A DNA stretch of 43,244 nt, taken from contig PMKM01000106.1 of assembly GCA_003157745.1 (NCBI GenBank), positions 4,880-48,123 of the forward strand, given 5' to 3'. This DNA comes from Bryobacterales bacterium (GTDB lineage: Bacteria > Acidobacteriota > Terriglobia > Bryobacterales > Bryobacteraceae). The notes under the pieces were generated by a model. That model did no database searches and was not told where the DNA came from. It saw nothing but the letters and a program-made list of their open reading frames with translations. Position 1 is the first letter of the stretch; each line of letters opens with the position of its first letter. The position numbers and the translations under genes were made by a program. This document shows positions 1 through 7,117 of this stretch, piece by piece.

Positions 1-1
1 C

Positions 2-1279
2 GACATCGGCAAGAACCTGGTGGAAATCATCCTCGAGAACAACGGGTACCAGGTGATTAATCTCGGGATCAAGGTGCCGCCGGACCAATTGGTGCAGGCC
101 TTCCACGCGCACAAGCCGGACGCGATCGGGCTTTCCGGGTTGCTGGTGAAGAGCACGCAACAGATGGTGATTACGGCGGGCGATTTGCAGACGGCGGGGA
201 TTGACGTGCCGCTGCTGGTGGGCGGCGCGGCGCTATCGGACAAATTCACGCGGACGCGGATTCAGCCGGCCTATGGCTCGGGCGTGTGCTACGCGAAGGA
301 CGCGATGACGGGGCTCGCGCTGATGAACGGGCTGATGGATCCGGCGGCGCGCGCGGGCGTGCTGGAGGCGCATCGCGGCATGGCGGCGCCGGTGGCCGCG
401 GCGGCGGAAGAAGCAGCGCCAGCGGCGACGGAGATTCGCAGCGGGAAGGTGCGGGCCAACGTTCCCATCCCGCCGGTGCCGTATCTGGAGCGCAAGGTGC
501 GCGACGTGCCGCACCTGGCCGAGGTGTGGAGCTACATCAACCCGTACATGCTGTATGGCAGGCACCTGGGGTACAAGGGGAATTTCGAACAGGCGCTCGC
601 GGAGCGCGAGGCCAAGGCGCTCGAGCTGTTCCACCAGATCGAGGGGCTGAAGCAGGAGGCCACGCGCTTCATGAAGGTGCGCGCGGTGTGGCAGTTCTTC
701 GAGGCCGAGCGCGCGGGAAACTCGATCTACCTGTTCACGCCGGGAAGCGCGGAGCCGCTGCACACGTTCCGCTTCGGCCGGCAGCGACGGACGGACGGGT
801 TGTGCCTGAGCGACTACATTCTCGAAGCCGACGAAGGGCGGCGCGACCACCTGGCGATGTTCGTGGTGACGGCAGGCGAGGGAGTGCGCAATCGGAGCGA
901 AGCGTGGAAGCACGCGGGCGACTATCTCAAAGCGCACGCTATACAGGCGCTGGCGATTGAAACGGCGGAGGGCGCGGCGGAGTGGCTGCACCGGCGCATT
1001 CGCGAGGATTGGGGCTTCCCGGATCCGCCGACGACGACCATGCACGACCGCTTCACTTCGAAGTATCGCGGCAAGCGCTACAGCTTCGGCTATCCGGCGT
1101 GTCCGAATCTCGACGAGCAGCAGAGCCTGTGGAAGCTGCTGCGGCCGGAGGACATCGGCGTGCAACTCACCGAGGGCATGATGATGGAGCCGGAGGCGAG
1201 CGTAAGCGCGCTGGTTTTCCATCACCCGGACTGCGCGTATTTTTCGGTCGATGAGGCGGAGGCCGGGGCGGGGCAGTAG
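2..1279 (+). CDS. metH: Methionine synthase, cobalamin-dependent, C-terminal part (5' truncated by window edge)
   Basis: Transfers the methyl group of methyl-tetrahydrofolate to homocysteine through cobalamin. Only the C-terminal half is present; the open frame runs to the left edge and begins at DIGKN, so the His codon of the cobalamin-ligand motif (DxHxxG) lies just outside. Residues up to about 110 form the Rossmann-like B12-binding domain (VINLGIKVPP, GLSGLLVKS, LLVGGAAL). After an Ala-rich linker comes the AdoMet-binding reactivation domain, with GYPACP, LTEGMMMEPEASVS and a closing HPDCAYFSV like the end of E. coli MetH. The GTG at 20 is an internal codon, not a start. It ends about 50 residues earlier than E. 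coli MetH after that motif. The next gene, 107 bp on, looks unrelated. Confidence 0.95.
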   Translation, partial: DIGKNLVEIILENNGYQVINLGIKVPPDQLVQAFHAHKPDAIGLSGLLVKSTQQMVITAGDLQTAGIDVPLLVGGAALSDKFTRTRIQPAYGSGVCYAKDAMTGLALMNGLMDPAARAGVLEAHRGMAAPVAAAAEEAAPAATEIRSGKVRANVPIPPVPYLERKVRDVPHLAEVWSYINPYMLYGRHLGYKGNFEQALAEREAKALELFHQIEGLKQEATRFMKVRAVWQFFEAERAGNSIYLFTPGSAEPLHTFRFGRQRRTDGLCLSDYILEADEGRRDHLAMFVVTAGEGVRNRSEAWKHAGDYLKAHAIQALAIETAEGAAEWLHRRIREDWGFPDPPTTTMHDRFTSKYRGKRYSFGYPACPNLDEQQSLWKLLRPEDIGVQLTEGMMMEPEASVSALVFHHPDCAYFSVDEAEAGAGQ

Positions 1280-1386
1280 GGGCGGAGCAGGCTCCACTAC
1301 GGTATCCGGGTGTCCGGGCCGGGATGCGCACGGCCAAGCGAATCCGTGCTAGCATTCTAGGCGGATTTGGGGAAAGAGGTCCATAA

Positions 1387-2511
1387 ATGGCCAAAGCCAG
1401 AGCGTCCGGTGCCCGCACCCCTCCGCATGCAGATGATCTCCTGACCAAGCCATTTGGCGATCCGACCGCGCCCGCACCGCGGGCTAACCCGCTCGTGTTC
1501 ATCAGTCACGATTCACGCGACGCCGACCTGGCCGAAGCCTTCGACCATCTCCTGACCGACGCCAGCGGCGGGGTTATACGCACGTTCAGATCCTCCGATC
1601 AGACCGGACGAGCCGGGATCGACTACGGCGAGGACTGGTTCTCAAAGATCACGAGAGTCCTTACCGATGCGAGCGACGTCGTTGCTCTACTTACGCCTAA
1701 CAGTGTCGGTCGCCCCTGGATTCTCTTCGAGGCGGGATTTGCAGTTGGCCAACGGGGGACAAAGGTCTATGGCATAGCCCTTGGCGTTCCTTTCGCCAAG
1801 GCTACCAGCGGTCCCTTCGCCCGGTTTCAGAACTGCGAAGCGAAGGAGGAAACTCTCACGAAGGTGGTGCTTGATCTAATCCACCGAAACCCGAATGCGA
1901 CGCCTAGGGAAGAAGCTGTGCGTCGTCAGGTGAAGGCGTTTCTCGCTGACATTGACCCTCTGCTCAAACAGCGAGCGCAGGCCGGGACCGAACCAGAAGA
2001 GATGGATGCAACGGCCGCCGCCAAACTTTTTGAGGAAGTGAAGGTCATGTTCCGGGACCTGCCCACACGCGTCGAGGGCCATCTACGCGAGCATGGCATG
2101 ACCCGGCGCCGCCGACGCCTACACCCGATGATGATCGAGGAGATCTTTCACACGGCGCAGGCCGAGAGCGGAGAGAACTTGGGAGCGGCGTGGCTCCTGA
2201 TAGCATCCTACCTTCGCGAGGAGGTCCCTTGGTTGTCGGAAGCAGCGCTCCAGCTCCATCGGGCATACCGGGCGGGCGATATGCAGCAGGTGGAGGCGGC
2301 ACAGAGGGATATCCGCGATCTTCTTCGCATGATGCGGCACCCTCGAATGTTCATGCGCGGACTCGAAGACGACGACGAATCGTACATGTTCATGCGCCAC
2401 CTACCGGAGATGCTTGAGCACCTCGCACTACTCCCGCCTGTTAAAGAGAAGCAGACTAGGCGGGCCAAAGAGCAAATGCCGCCTGAGCCGTCATCCGAAT
2501 TGAAGGCCTAG
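1387..2511 (+). CDS. TIR-domain protein with helical C-terminal module
   Basis: 374 residues, ATG with a gaaagagg ribosome site upstream. After a 34-residue Pro/Ala-rich tail comes a TIR fold at about 35-175: LVFISHDSRDADLAEAF is the first strand and AA/BB region, DVVALLTP is a core strand, and WILFEAGFA carries Glu115 where bacterial TIR NADases have their catalytic glutamate. Residues 195-350 are predicted helical and charged (RRRRRLHPMMIEEIF, two MFMR motifs), followed by a Lys/Pro/Glu-rich tail. There is no signal peptide or membrane segment. Bacterial TIR proteins usually cleave NAD+ in antiphage defence or act as effectors; that role here is inference. By eye the gene is less GC-rich than metH, hinting at acquisition, and no defence partner gene lies beside it. 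Confidence 0.85.
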   Translation: MAKARASGARTPPHADDLLTKPFGDPTAPAPRANPLVFISHDSRDADLAEAFDHLLTDASGGVIRTFRSSDQTGRAGIDYGEDWFSKITRVLTDASDVVALLTPNSVGRPWILFEAGFAVGQRGTKVYGIALGVPFAKATSGPFARFQNCEAKEETLTKVVLDLIHRNPNATPREEAVRRQVKAFLADIDPLLKQRAQAGTEPEEMDATAAAKLFEEVKVMFRDLPTRVEGHLREHGMTRRRRRLHPMMIEEIFHTAQAESGENLGAAWLLIASYLREEVPWLSEAALQLHRAYRAGDMQQVEAAQRDIRDLLRMMRHPRMFMRGLEDDDESYMFMRHLPEMLEHLALLPPVKEKQTRRAKEQMPPEPSSELKA

Positions 2512-2631
2512 GTGTAACGCGAACGTGCGGCGCTGAGTGCCAGGACGCGCCAGCGCAGAGAGTTCGGCTGGTCGGCTTGATGCTCCAACATCGCCCCGTC
2601 ACGAAGCGAACCAAGGATAGACTATAGATCT

Positions 2632-3024
2632 ATGCGCGCGTACCGATGGGCTCCCCTGGTGCTGTTGGTGTGCGCGTGCGGGACGCGGCCGGATCCGCTG
2701 CCGCGGTTTCCGCGGCTGGTGTTGTGGGCGTGGGAGCGGCCGGAGCGGCTGCGGTTTGTCGATCCACACACAGCCGGCGTCGCCTTTCTGATACGGACCA
2801 TCTCCTGGCGCGGCGGCGAAGTGGAATCGCGTCCGCGCGTGCAACCGCTCGAAGTTCCGGCGGGCGTGGCGCTGATGGCGGAGCCGATTCTGCGCGACGC
2901 GGCGCGGCCCGGCATTCAAGCTTTGTAAATCGATTTCGACGCACGATGATCGGAGTGAGCGTGGTATCGTGGCCTGCTGGAACGGCTGCGCGCTGGATTG
3001 GCGGCCAACGTGCCATTGAGCATC
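2632..3024 (+). pseudogene. Decayed DUF3142-type lipoprotein gene with three in-frame stops
   Basis: The first 98 codons encode a lipoprotein-like signal (LVLLVCACGT) and a DUF3142-like start (LVLWAWERPERLRF, GVAFL, RPRVQPLEVP). The frame is stopped by TAA at 2926-2928 but carries on sensibly: IDFDAR, TGA at 2947, SE, TGA at 2956, then AWYRGLLERLRAGLAANVPL. All three stops are one C-to-T change from CAA (Gln) or CGA (Arg), so they look like accumulated point mutations. Similarity is lost at about 3024, where a fragment of another frame begins. DUF3142 proteins are normally several hundred residues, so most of the gene is missing. The family name comes from remembered motifs; the in-frame continuation is directly visible. 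Confidence 0.7.
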
Positions 3025-3109
3025 GGGCTTGTCGAAGGCGGCGTTTCAGTTGCTGCACGCGAAGTATCCGAAGAGCACTTGGACGGCGCAGACGCCCTAC
3101 TGGTATTGA
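3020..3109 (+). pseudogene. C-terminal remnant of a second gene fused to the DUF3142 remnant
   Basis: In the frame ending with TGA at 3107-3109 the sequence reads SKAAFQLLHAKYPKS followed by TWTAQTPYWY. This resembles the end of a helical-repeat (TPR-like) protein: amphipathic helix, KYPKS turn, aromatic C terminus. There is no start codon or ribosome site, and the frame upstream closes at a TGA at 3017. A deletion appears to have joined the DUF3142 remnant to this tail. The TPR assignment is a guess from composition. Confidence 0.4.
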
Positions 3110-3131
3110 GCGCGGGCGACGGGGCGTCGTC

Positions 3132-3177
3132 AAACGAAAAAACGGCCGCGGCGCCACCGAGATGGGGCCGCGGCCGT
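3132..3177 (-). terminator. Intrinsic terminator of the 3208-5082 gene
   Basis: Perfect 11-bp GC-rich stem (3142-3152 with 3167-3177) and a 14-nt loop. Read on the minus strand it is followed by TTTTTT, CG, TTT. It lies about 30 nt past the stop codon of the minus-strand gene, the arrangement of a Rho-independent terminator. Confidence 0.85.
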
Positions 3178-3207
3178 ATCTTGAGTTACTTTGTACTTAC
3201 TGGCAGG

Positions 3208-5082
3208 TTACTGGACGTCGGTAACTCGCCCGTCGATGAAAGTTACCTTCATATCCTTATAGACATAGATTTTCTTGGCGCCCAGGTTGACGACCTTCAC
3301 CGGGGTTCCGAGCGCCGCGGTGACCTGATCGATGCTCTGGCCTACGCTGATGCTGATTGGCTCGCCGGCCGGAGCAGGGGCGTTGGGCCCAGGGCCGGAA
3401 CCGGCTTCCTTCTCCGCCTGGTCGGCTGCCTGCGATTGCCGGTTGATTTCGGCGGCAACCTCACTCTCCGGCGGCGGAGGCGGGGCGAGCGCGGCCATCG
3501 GGCTTGGCGTGGGAGGGGCGACCGCGGCAGCCGGGGCTGGCGGCAATCCACCCTGTCCCTGCTTGCTCTGCATTTCCTGCAAGCCGGCATCGATGGTTTC
3601 GCGCATGTGATTCTGCATATCCTGCAGATCCCCGAGCGCCACGGCGACGACATCGCCCTTCGGGCATTCGCGGCCGCCCTTGCTGGCCATCACGGCGAGG
3701 TTGGCGGCTTGCGCATCCGGGGCAACCGGGCCGCGTAGCTGGAGGGCGTCGCCCTCGCTGAGCGCGCACTCGTTGCCGCCGGCGTCGGTGACGTCGAGAG
3801 CGGCGCCGGCGACGAAGACGTGCGGCCGGCCATCGGTGAGCAGGCGCTGAATGCTGCTGGAGGCGGCGTCGGGCTCGGCATTCGAACCGGACGAGGCCTG
3901 GGCCTCGGTGTTTTCGAGCGAGATCTGCTCGCGGACTTCATCGGCGATGAGTTGCTTGACGTCGGGCGTTAGCGGCGCGGGATTGTAGAGTGCCGCGGCT
4001 TGGGCGTCGGCGCGTGCCTCATAAGCCGATTGCAGCGAATTGGCGATGAGATAGTCCGTCAACCAGAGCGAGGGGCTCGCGTAAACCGGATAGGGGGTGA
4101 AATAGGAGCCATAGTATCCGAACCACGGACGGCCGCCCCAACCCCAGCCATATGACACGGGCCTTGCCCATGGGTTATACGCCCATCCATAGAAAGCGGG
4201 CCGGTAATAGGCGCGCGGGAAGTAGGGATTCACGTAGACGCCATGAAAGTAATAGCGTCCGTAGAAGGCGTGATAATAGTGACCGTTGGAATAATAGGAG
4301 CGTTGGGCGTATTCGTGGCCGTTATAGCGATAGGGGTGTTGCACGTAGCCGTAGCCCCCGTGGCCGACGAAAACGCGGGAATGATCGCCGTGCTCGACAA
4401 TCACGACGCGGGCTCCGCCGAGCCCGTGGTGAACGTCCATGCCGCGTTGGTTGTCGTGGAAGGTGGCGATTCTTCCATCCGGCCGGCGCATCATGGCGCC
4501 ATTCCTGGTCTCGACCATGACGTGACCGTGTGGAGCCGCCATGCCGTGTCCGTACCCTAGTGTGGCGCCGTGACTAGCCGCGCCCGGTCCGTTGTTCCCG
4601 AAGTGCTGCCCGCCGCCCGTCGGAGGGCCGGAGTGACTGCCATAGGAAGGGCCGCCGCCCGTCGGAGGGCCGGAGTGACTGCCGTAGGAAGGGCTGCCGC
4701 CCGTCGGAGGGCCGGAATGACTGCCGTAGGAAGTGCCCCCGCTGCCACCGGTCGGAGCGGCGGAGTGGCTGCCGTAGGAAGTGCCCCCCCCACTGCCACC
4801 GGTCGGAGCGGCGGAGTGGCTGCCGGAGGAAGTGCCCCCGCTGCCGCCGGTCGGAGCGGCGGAATGACTGCCGCTCGCGGCTCCCGAACCGCCGCCGGAC
4901 GGAGTGCCGCTACTATGCGCCGCAGCCCCGCCTCCCGAGCCGGAGCTGTGCGAACCGCCGCCACTGCCGCCGCCCGTCTTGGACTTATCGGCACAAATCG
5001 CCGGGTACGCCAGAAGCAGCAGCGCCAATGGTGCGCTCAGGAATCTGACGGAAAACAGCGTACGAACTCCGCGCATTCTCAT
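3208..5082 (-). CDS. Secreted Gly/Ser/His repeat and Tyr-rich protein with BamE-like tail
   Basis: 624 residues from the ATG at 5082, which has gaggagg seven bases upstream; a longer TTG start at 5097 would bury that site. Order: signal peptide (LSAPLALLLLAYPAICA); low-complexity Gly/Ser/His region to about residue 160 built of 14- to 17-residue units (YGSHSGPPTGG); His/Gly segment; Tyr/Trp-rich segment (YYHAFYGRYYFHGVY, GWGWGGRPWFGYYGSYF); a region with SPSLWLTDYLIANSLQSAYEA; a Pro/Ala linker; and a last 45 residues resembling a BamE/SmpA motif (QSIDQVTAALGTPVKVV, YVYKDMKVTFIDG). Function unknown; the composition suits an extracellular or outer-membrane surface protein. It follows the CsgG-family gene on the same strand, so CsgG-dependent export is possible but unproven. 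It ends at a strong terminator. Confidence 0.85.
   Translation of the reverse strand: MRMRGVRTLFSVRFLSAPLALLLLAYPAICADKSKTGGGSGGGSHSSGSGGGAAAHSSGTPSGGGSGAASGSHSAAPTGGSGGTSSGSHSAAPTGGSGGGTSYGSHSAAPTGGSGGTSYGSHSGPPTGGSPSYGSHSGPPTGGGPSYGSHSGPPTGGGQHFGNNGPGAASHGATLGYGHGMAAPHGHVMVETRNGAMMRRPDGRIATFHDNQRGMDVHHGLGGARVVIVEHGDHSRVFVGHGGYGYVQHPYRYNGHEYAQRSYYSNGHYYHAFYGRYYFHGVYVNPYFPRAYYRPAFYGWAYNPWARPVSYGWGWGGRPWFGYYGSYFTPYPVYASPSLWLTDYLIANSLQSAYEARADAQAAALYNPAPLTPDVKQLIADEVREQISLENTEAQASSGSNAEPDAASSSIQRLLTDGRPHVFVAGAALDVTDAGGNECALSEGDALQLRGPVAPDAQAANLAVMASKGGRECPKGDVVAVALGDLQDMQNHMRETIDAGLQEMQSKQGQGGLPPAPAAAVAPPTPSPMAALAPPPPPESEVAAEINRQSQAADQAEKEAGSGPGPNAPAPAGEPISISVGQSIDQVTAALGTPVKVVNLGAKKIYVYKDMKVTFIDGRVTDVQ
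4611..4900. repeat. Coding minisatellite, 42- to 51-bp units
   Basis: Tandem units in the low-complexity part of the secreted protein. The motif cggagggccgga recurs at 4621, 4663 and 4705 (42-bp period, 14 codons), then related 48- to 51-bp units carry ccaccggtcggagcggcgga. The frame is kept throughout, so changes in copy number would lengthen or shorten the protein without frameshift. Confidence 0.85.
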
Positions 5083-5290
5083 GGAAGACCTCCTCAACAG
5101 GCTCTAACGAGCCGGCCCCAAAGGGGCGACGGTGCCTCCACCCCGTTTCCGCCGGCGAAGGCAGCTCTCAAATCCCTGGACACACCAAGTCTTTCGGCCC
5201 AGACCCGGTCGTTATTGGCTAGCCCAAAACCGCTGTAAGTGAAGCGATGGCATGTCGCGCGGAGACGACGCTGACGCGCGAGGCCAGGGG
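5083..5290 (-). promoter_or_regulatory. Structured 5' leader ahead of the 3208-5082 gene; candidate riboswitch or attenuator
   Basis: About 208 nt separate the CsgG gene stop from this gene's ribosome site. On the minus strand two adjacent hairpins precede the Shine-Dalgarno: CCCC-TTT-GGGG (5116-5126, one extra flanking pair) and GGCTC-GTTA-GAGCC (5100-5113). Upstream are several GC-rich complementary blocks and purine-rich stretches (ggcggaaacggggtggagg, 5128-5156 region) typical of structured leaders. I could not assign it to a known riboswitch class; some elements recall c-di-AMP (ydaO) leaders but do not match well enough to name. Confidence 0.35.
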
Positions 5291-6298
5291 CTACCTGCTG
5301 GTCACTACGTCCTTCACGTGCGGCGCGCCGTTACCGGAGTAGGTCCCGGTAGAGGAGTCCGCGTCGACCTCGGTGATGGTAACCGTGCCAATGGGATCGT
5401 CCACGCTGCGCAGCACCTTGCCAGTGGACGGGTCCTTAACGTCGCGCACGTGGCGCTTGACGTTGAGGACATCGCCAACCTTGACACCCGCGGTAGATCC
5501 GACATTAACGATCAAAGTGCCGTCGGGCGACGCATCGGCCACCATCCCGTAAATCGAGACGACGACGGTGGGCATCGAGGCGGCCTTGGCCTCCAGACCT
5601 TGCGCCAGTTGGGTGACGGCCTTGTTGGTGGCTTCGCCGAGAATGGTCGCGCCGAAGTTGGAGGACGTCATGTTGATGCCAGCGCCAGCTTCGGGACCGT
5701 AGACGCTGCCGCCACCGCCGAGCAGGCCGGTGCCGGAGCGGGAGGACTGGCCCATGCCGGGGCAACTGGCCAGGATCTCCGCCGTATTCGTGTCGATCAT
5801 GCGCCCGGTCACCTGCACGACCGCCGTGGCCTGGCTCTTATGCACGCCGCCCACGCCGAAGCGTCCGGTCACATTGCCGATGGCGCCGCCGCCGATATTG
5901 GTGCTCTTATCGTCGCGGCCGAATTGAGTGATGCTGCCGATGATGATGGCGTCCAGTCCGAGGATATGGCCGATCTTGGCCGCGGTCGCCGGATCGGCGC
6001 GATCGCTGTTGGAGAAATTCTGCTCGGCCAGAATCTTGTCGATCTGCTTGCGCTCGATGACGGAATAGACGCCGTCGTTGACCAGGCGGTCGACTAGCAT
6101 GTCGGCGATGCCTTTGCCAATGTCCTGATTGGTCCCGAACACGGCTTGGACGCTGGACATCACGGTGGCGTAATCGAAATTCATCACCGCCACGCGCTTC
6201 TTCTGCTGCGCCTGGAGGCCGCAGGCGAATGCCAGCAGGACCGCCAGGGCCGAAATTGATCTGCTCATATGTCGAATATTCATAAGCCCAACGTTCAT
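5291..6298 (-). CDS. CsgG/HfaB-family outer-membrane assembly protein
   Basis: 335 residues from ATG 6298, which has ggaagag eight bases upstream; ATGs at 6283 and 6268 are alternatives. A signal peptide (ISALAVLLAFACGLQA) is followed by the CsgG core: KRVAVMNFDYATV, DIGKGIADMLVDRLV, YSVIERKQIDKILAEQNF, a segment ending LGLDAIIIGSITQFG and VTGRMIDTNTAEILAS. After about residue 235 comes a C-terminal beta domain (TVVVSIYGMVADASPDGTL, VKVGDVLNV) common in acidobacterial relatives. CsgG forms the secretion channel for curli, but no csgA, B, E or F partner is recognisable, and many homologues outside enterics lack an amyloid role. The Cys near the signal end might be lipidated, but the lipobox is poor. 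Same strand as the surface protein downstream. Confidence 0.85.
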   Translation of the reverse strand: MNVGLMNIRHMSRSISALAVLLAFACGLQAQQKKRVAVMNFDYATVMSSVQAVFGTNQDIGKGIADMLVDRLVNDGVYSVIERKQIDKILAEQNFSNSDRADPATAAKIGHILGLDAIIIGSITQFGRDDKSTNIGGGAIGNVTGRFGVGGVHKSQATAVVQVTGRMIDTNTAEILASCPGMGQSSRSGTGLLGGGGSVYGPEAGAGINMTSSNFGATILGEATNKAVTQLAQGLEAKAASMPTVVVSIYGMVADASPDGTLIVNVGSTAGVKVGDVLNVKRHVRDVKDPSTGKVLRSVDDPIGTVTITEVDADSSTGTYSGNGAPHVKDVVTSR

Positions 6299-6550
6299 TG
6301 TGATCTCTTCCGCGAGTGAGTTGAATACGGGCCACCACCGCACGGTGCCGGGCGATGAGGCGCGCACCACTGGCCTGCTTCGTCTCCACTACTAACGCAC
6401 CAAACCTGCGCAATCGAGCGCATTTCGCCTCCGAACACGTCCTCCGACGTCGCCTCCCGATACTCGGTGGACAGGAAGCCTCGCCTGCGGATCGGGACAG
6501 CGTCCTCCATCCAACTGCCGCGCGCCGCGCAGGCGGTTTCCGACTCTGCG

Positions 6551-6579
6551 ATGGTATCGGAGGCCCGAGCCGTTGTCAA
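6551..6579 (-). promoter_or_regulatory. Sigma-70-type promoter for the CsgG gene
   Basis: Minus strand: TTGACA (6579-6574), 17-bp spacer, TACCAT (6556-6551). A consensus -35 with a 4/6 -10 at ideal spacing predicts a start near 6544 and a leader of about 245 nt before the CsgG ATG. That leader holds no ORF I can support; a 42-codon frame from an ATG after ggaggcgaa (about 6418) has no recognisable content. Confidence 0.6.
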
Positions 6580-6797
6580 GCCAACCGGCGGCGGGATTAA
6601 GATCTATCTCTTTCCGATTCCGGCGAAAGGAGAAGCACGGCGGATGCCAAAGATAATCCCATGGTTTTTCAGGTAGTTGCACATGCCCAACACGGCCGGG
6701 CGGTGGCCGAATACCACCAGGGCGGCCAGGATGGAGCAGAGATCATCGGCAGAGTTCGAGGCCGGTGCCGGGTTTTAGGCCAGCAAGAGGCCCCAAA
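6580..6797 (-). other. Gene-free stretch with a possible minus-strand remnant
   Basis: No supported gene. One minus frame (about 6775 to TAG at 6604) reads sensibly for some 55 codons, including LCSILAALVVFGHRPAVLG then MCNYLKNHG. It lacks a start codon and ribosome site and begins straight after a TAA. It could be a decayed gene end lying behind the terminator of the predicted small RNA, or chance. I do not recognise the family. Confidence 0.2.
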
Positions 6798-6912
6798 GAC
6801 GAAAATGCTCACCCCGAAGGGTGAGCATTTTGTTATCCCCCTGTTCTACCAGGGGTGATGTTCGATGGGAGAATCAGTTTCGACGGAATCGCAATCCGCC
6901 AAAAACTTTGGT
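6798..6912 (-). ncRNA. Candidate small RNA (promoter to terminator, about 110 nt)
   Basis: A good minus-strand promoter (6919-6947) predicts a start near 6912. About 80 nt downstream is a perfect 13-bp hairpin (6831-6819 with 6814-6802) capped by a TTCG tetraloop and ending in TTTT, with another short T-run a few bases on. A second hairpin (CCCCTG/CAGGGG, six-base loop, 6839-6856) lies just inside. No ORF of note fits between. This layout suits a stand-alone small RNA; an attenuator in front of the remnant at 6604-6780 is the alternative. It does not resemble tRNA, 6S, SRP or tmRNA. Confidence 0.45.
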
Positions 6913-6918
6913 AGTTGG

Positions 6919-6947
6919 ATCTTATTTCCTCCTGGCCTCTGAGTCAA
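6919..6947 (-). promoter_or_regulatory. Sigma-70-type promoter of the candidate small RNA
   Basis: Minus strand: TTGACT (6947-6942, 5/6), 17-bp spacer, TAAGAT (6924-6919, 4/6). No start codon with a proper ribosome site follows before the terminator at 6802-6831. The remaining bases to 7117 hold no gene I can support; a 35-codon minus frame from an ATG near 7082 is unremarkable. Confidence 0.5.
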
Positions 6948-7117
6948 GCGGAAATCCAGGACGATTTTTGGGGCCGCTAAGCTGCTCGTATGCCCCAACT
7001 TGCAGCAACGGGCGAAGTATTACAGGAGTAGCGAAAGAGCGGAAAAGGCCTCGAAACAGCCTGAGGATTTCTCTCCAATATGAACATATCAGGCACCTTA
7101 CAAAACTGCGCCACGGC

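Noticed and set aside
4611..4900. CRISPR-like array
   Set aside because: Direct repeats are contiguous coding units of 42-51 bp without unique spacers, in frame with a secreted protein.
5083..5290. Named riboswitch (c-di-AMP, c-di-GMP, glycine or SAH) upstream of the surface protein
   Set aside because: I compared remembered consensus blocks; partial resemblance to c-di-AMP leaders only. Left as an unnamed structured leader.
6354..6420. 42-codon minus frame in the CsgG leader (ATG after ggaggcgaa)
   Set aside because: Has a ribosome-like site, but the peptide shows no recognisable features and it overlaps nothing conserved that I can see.
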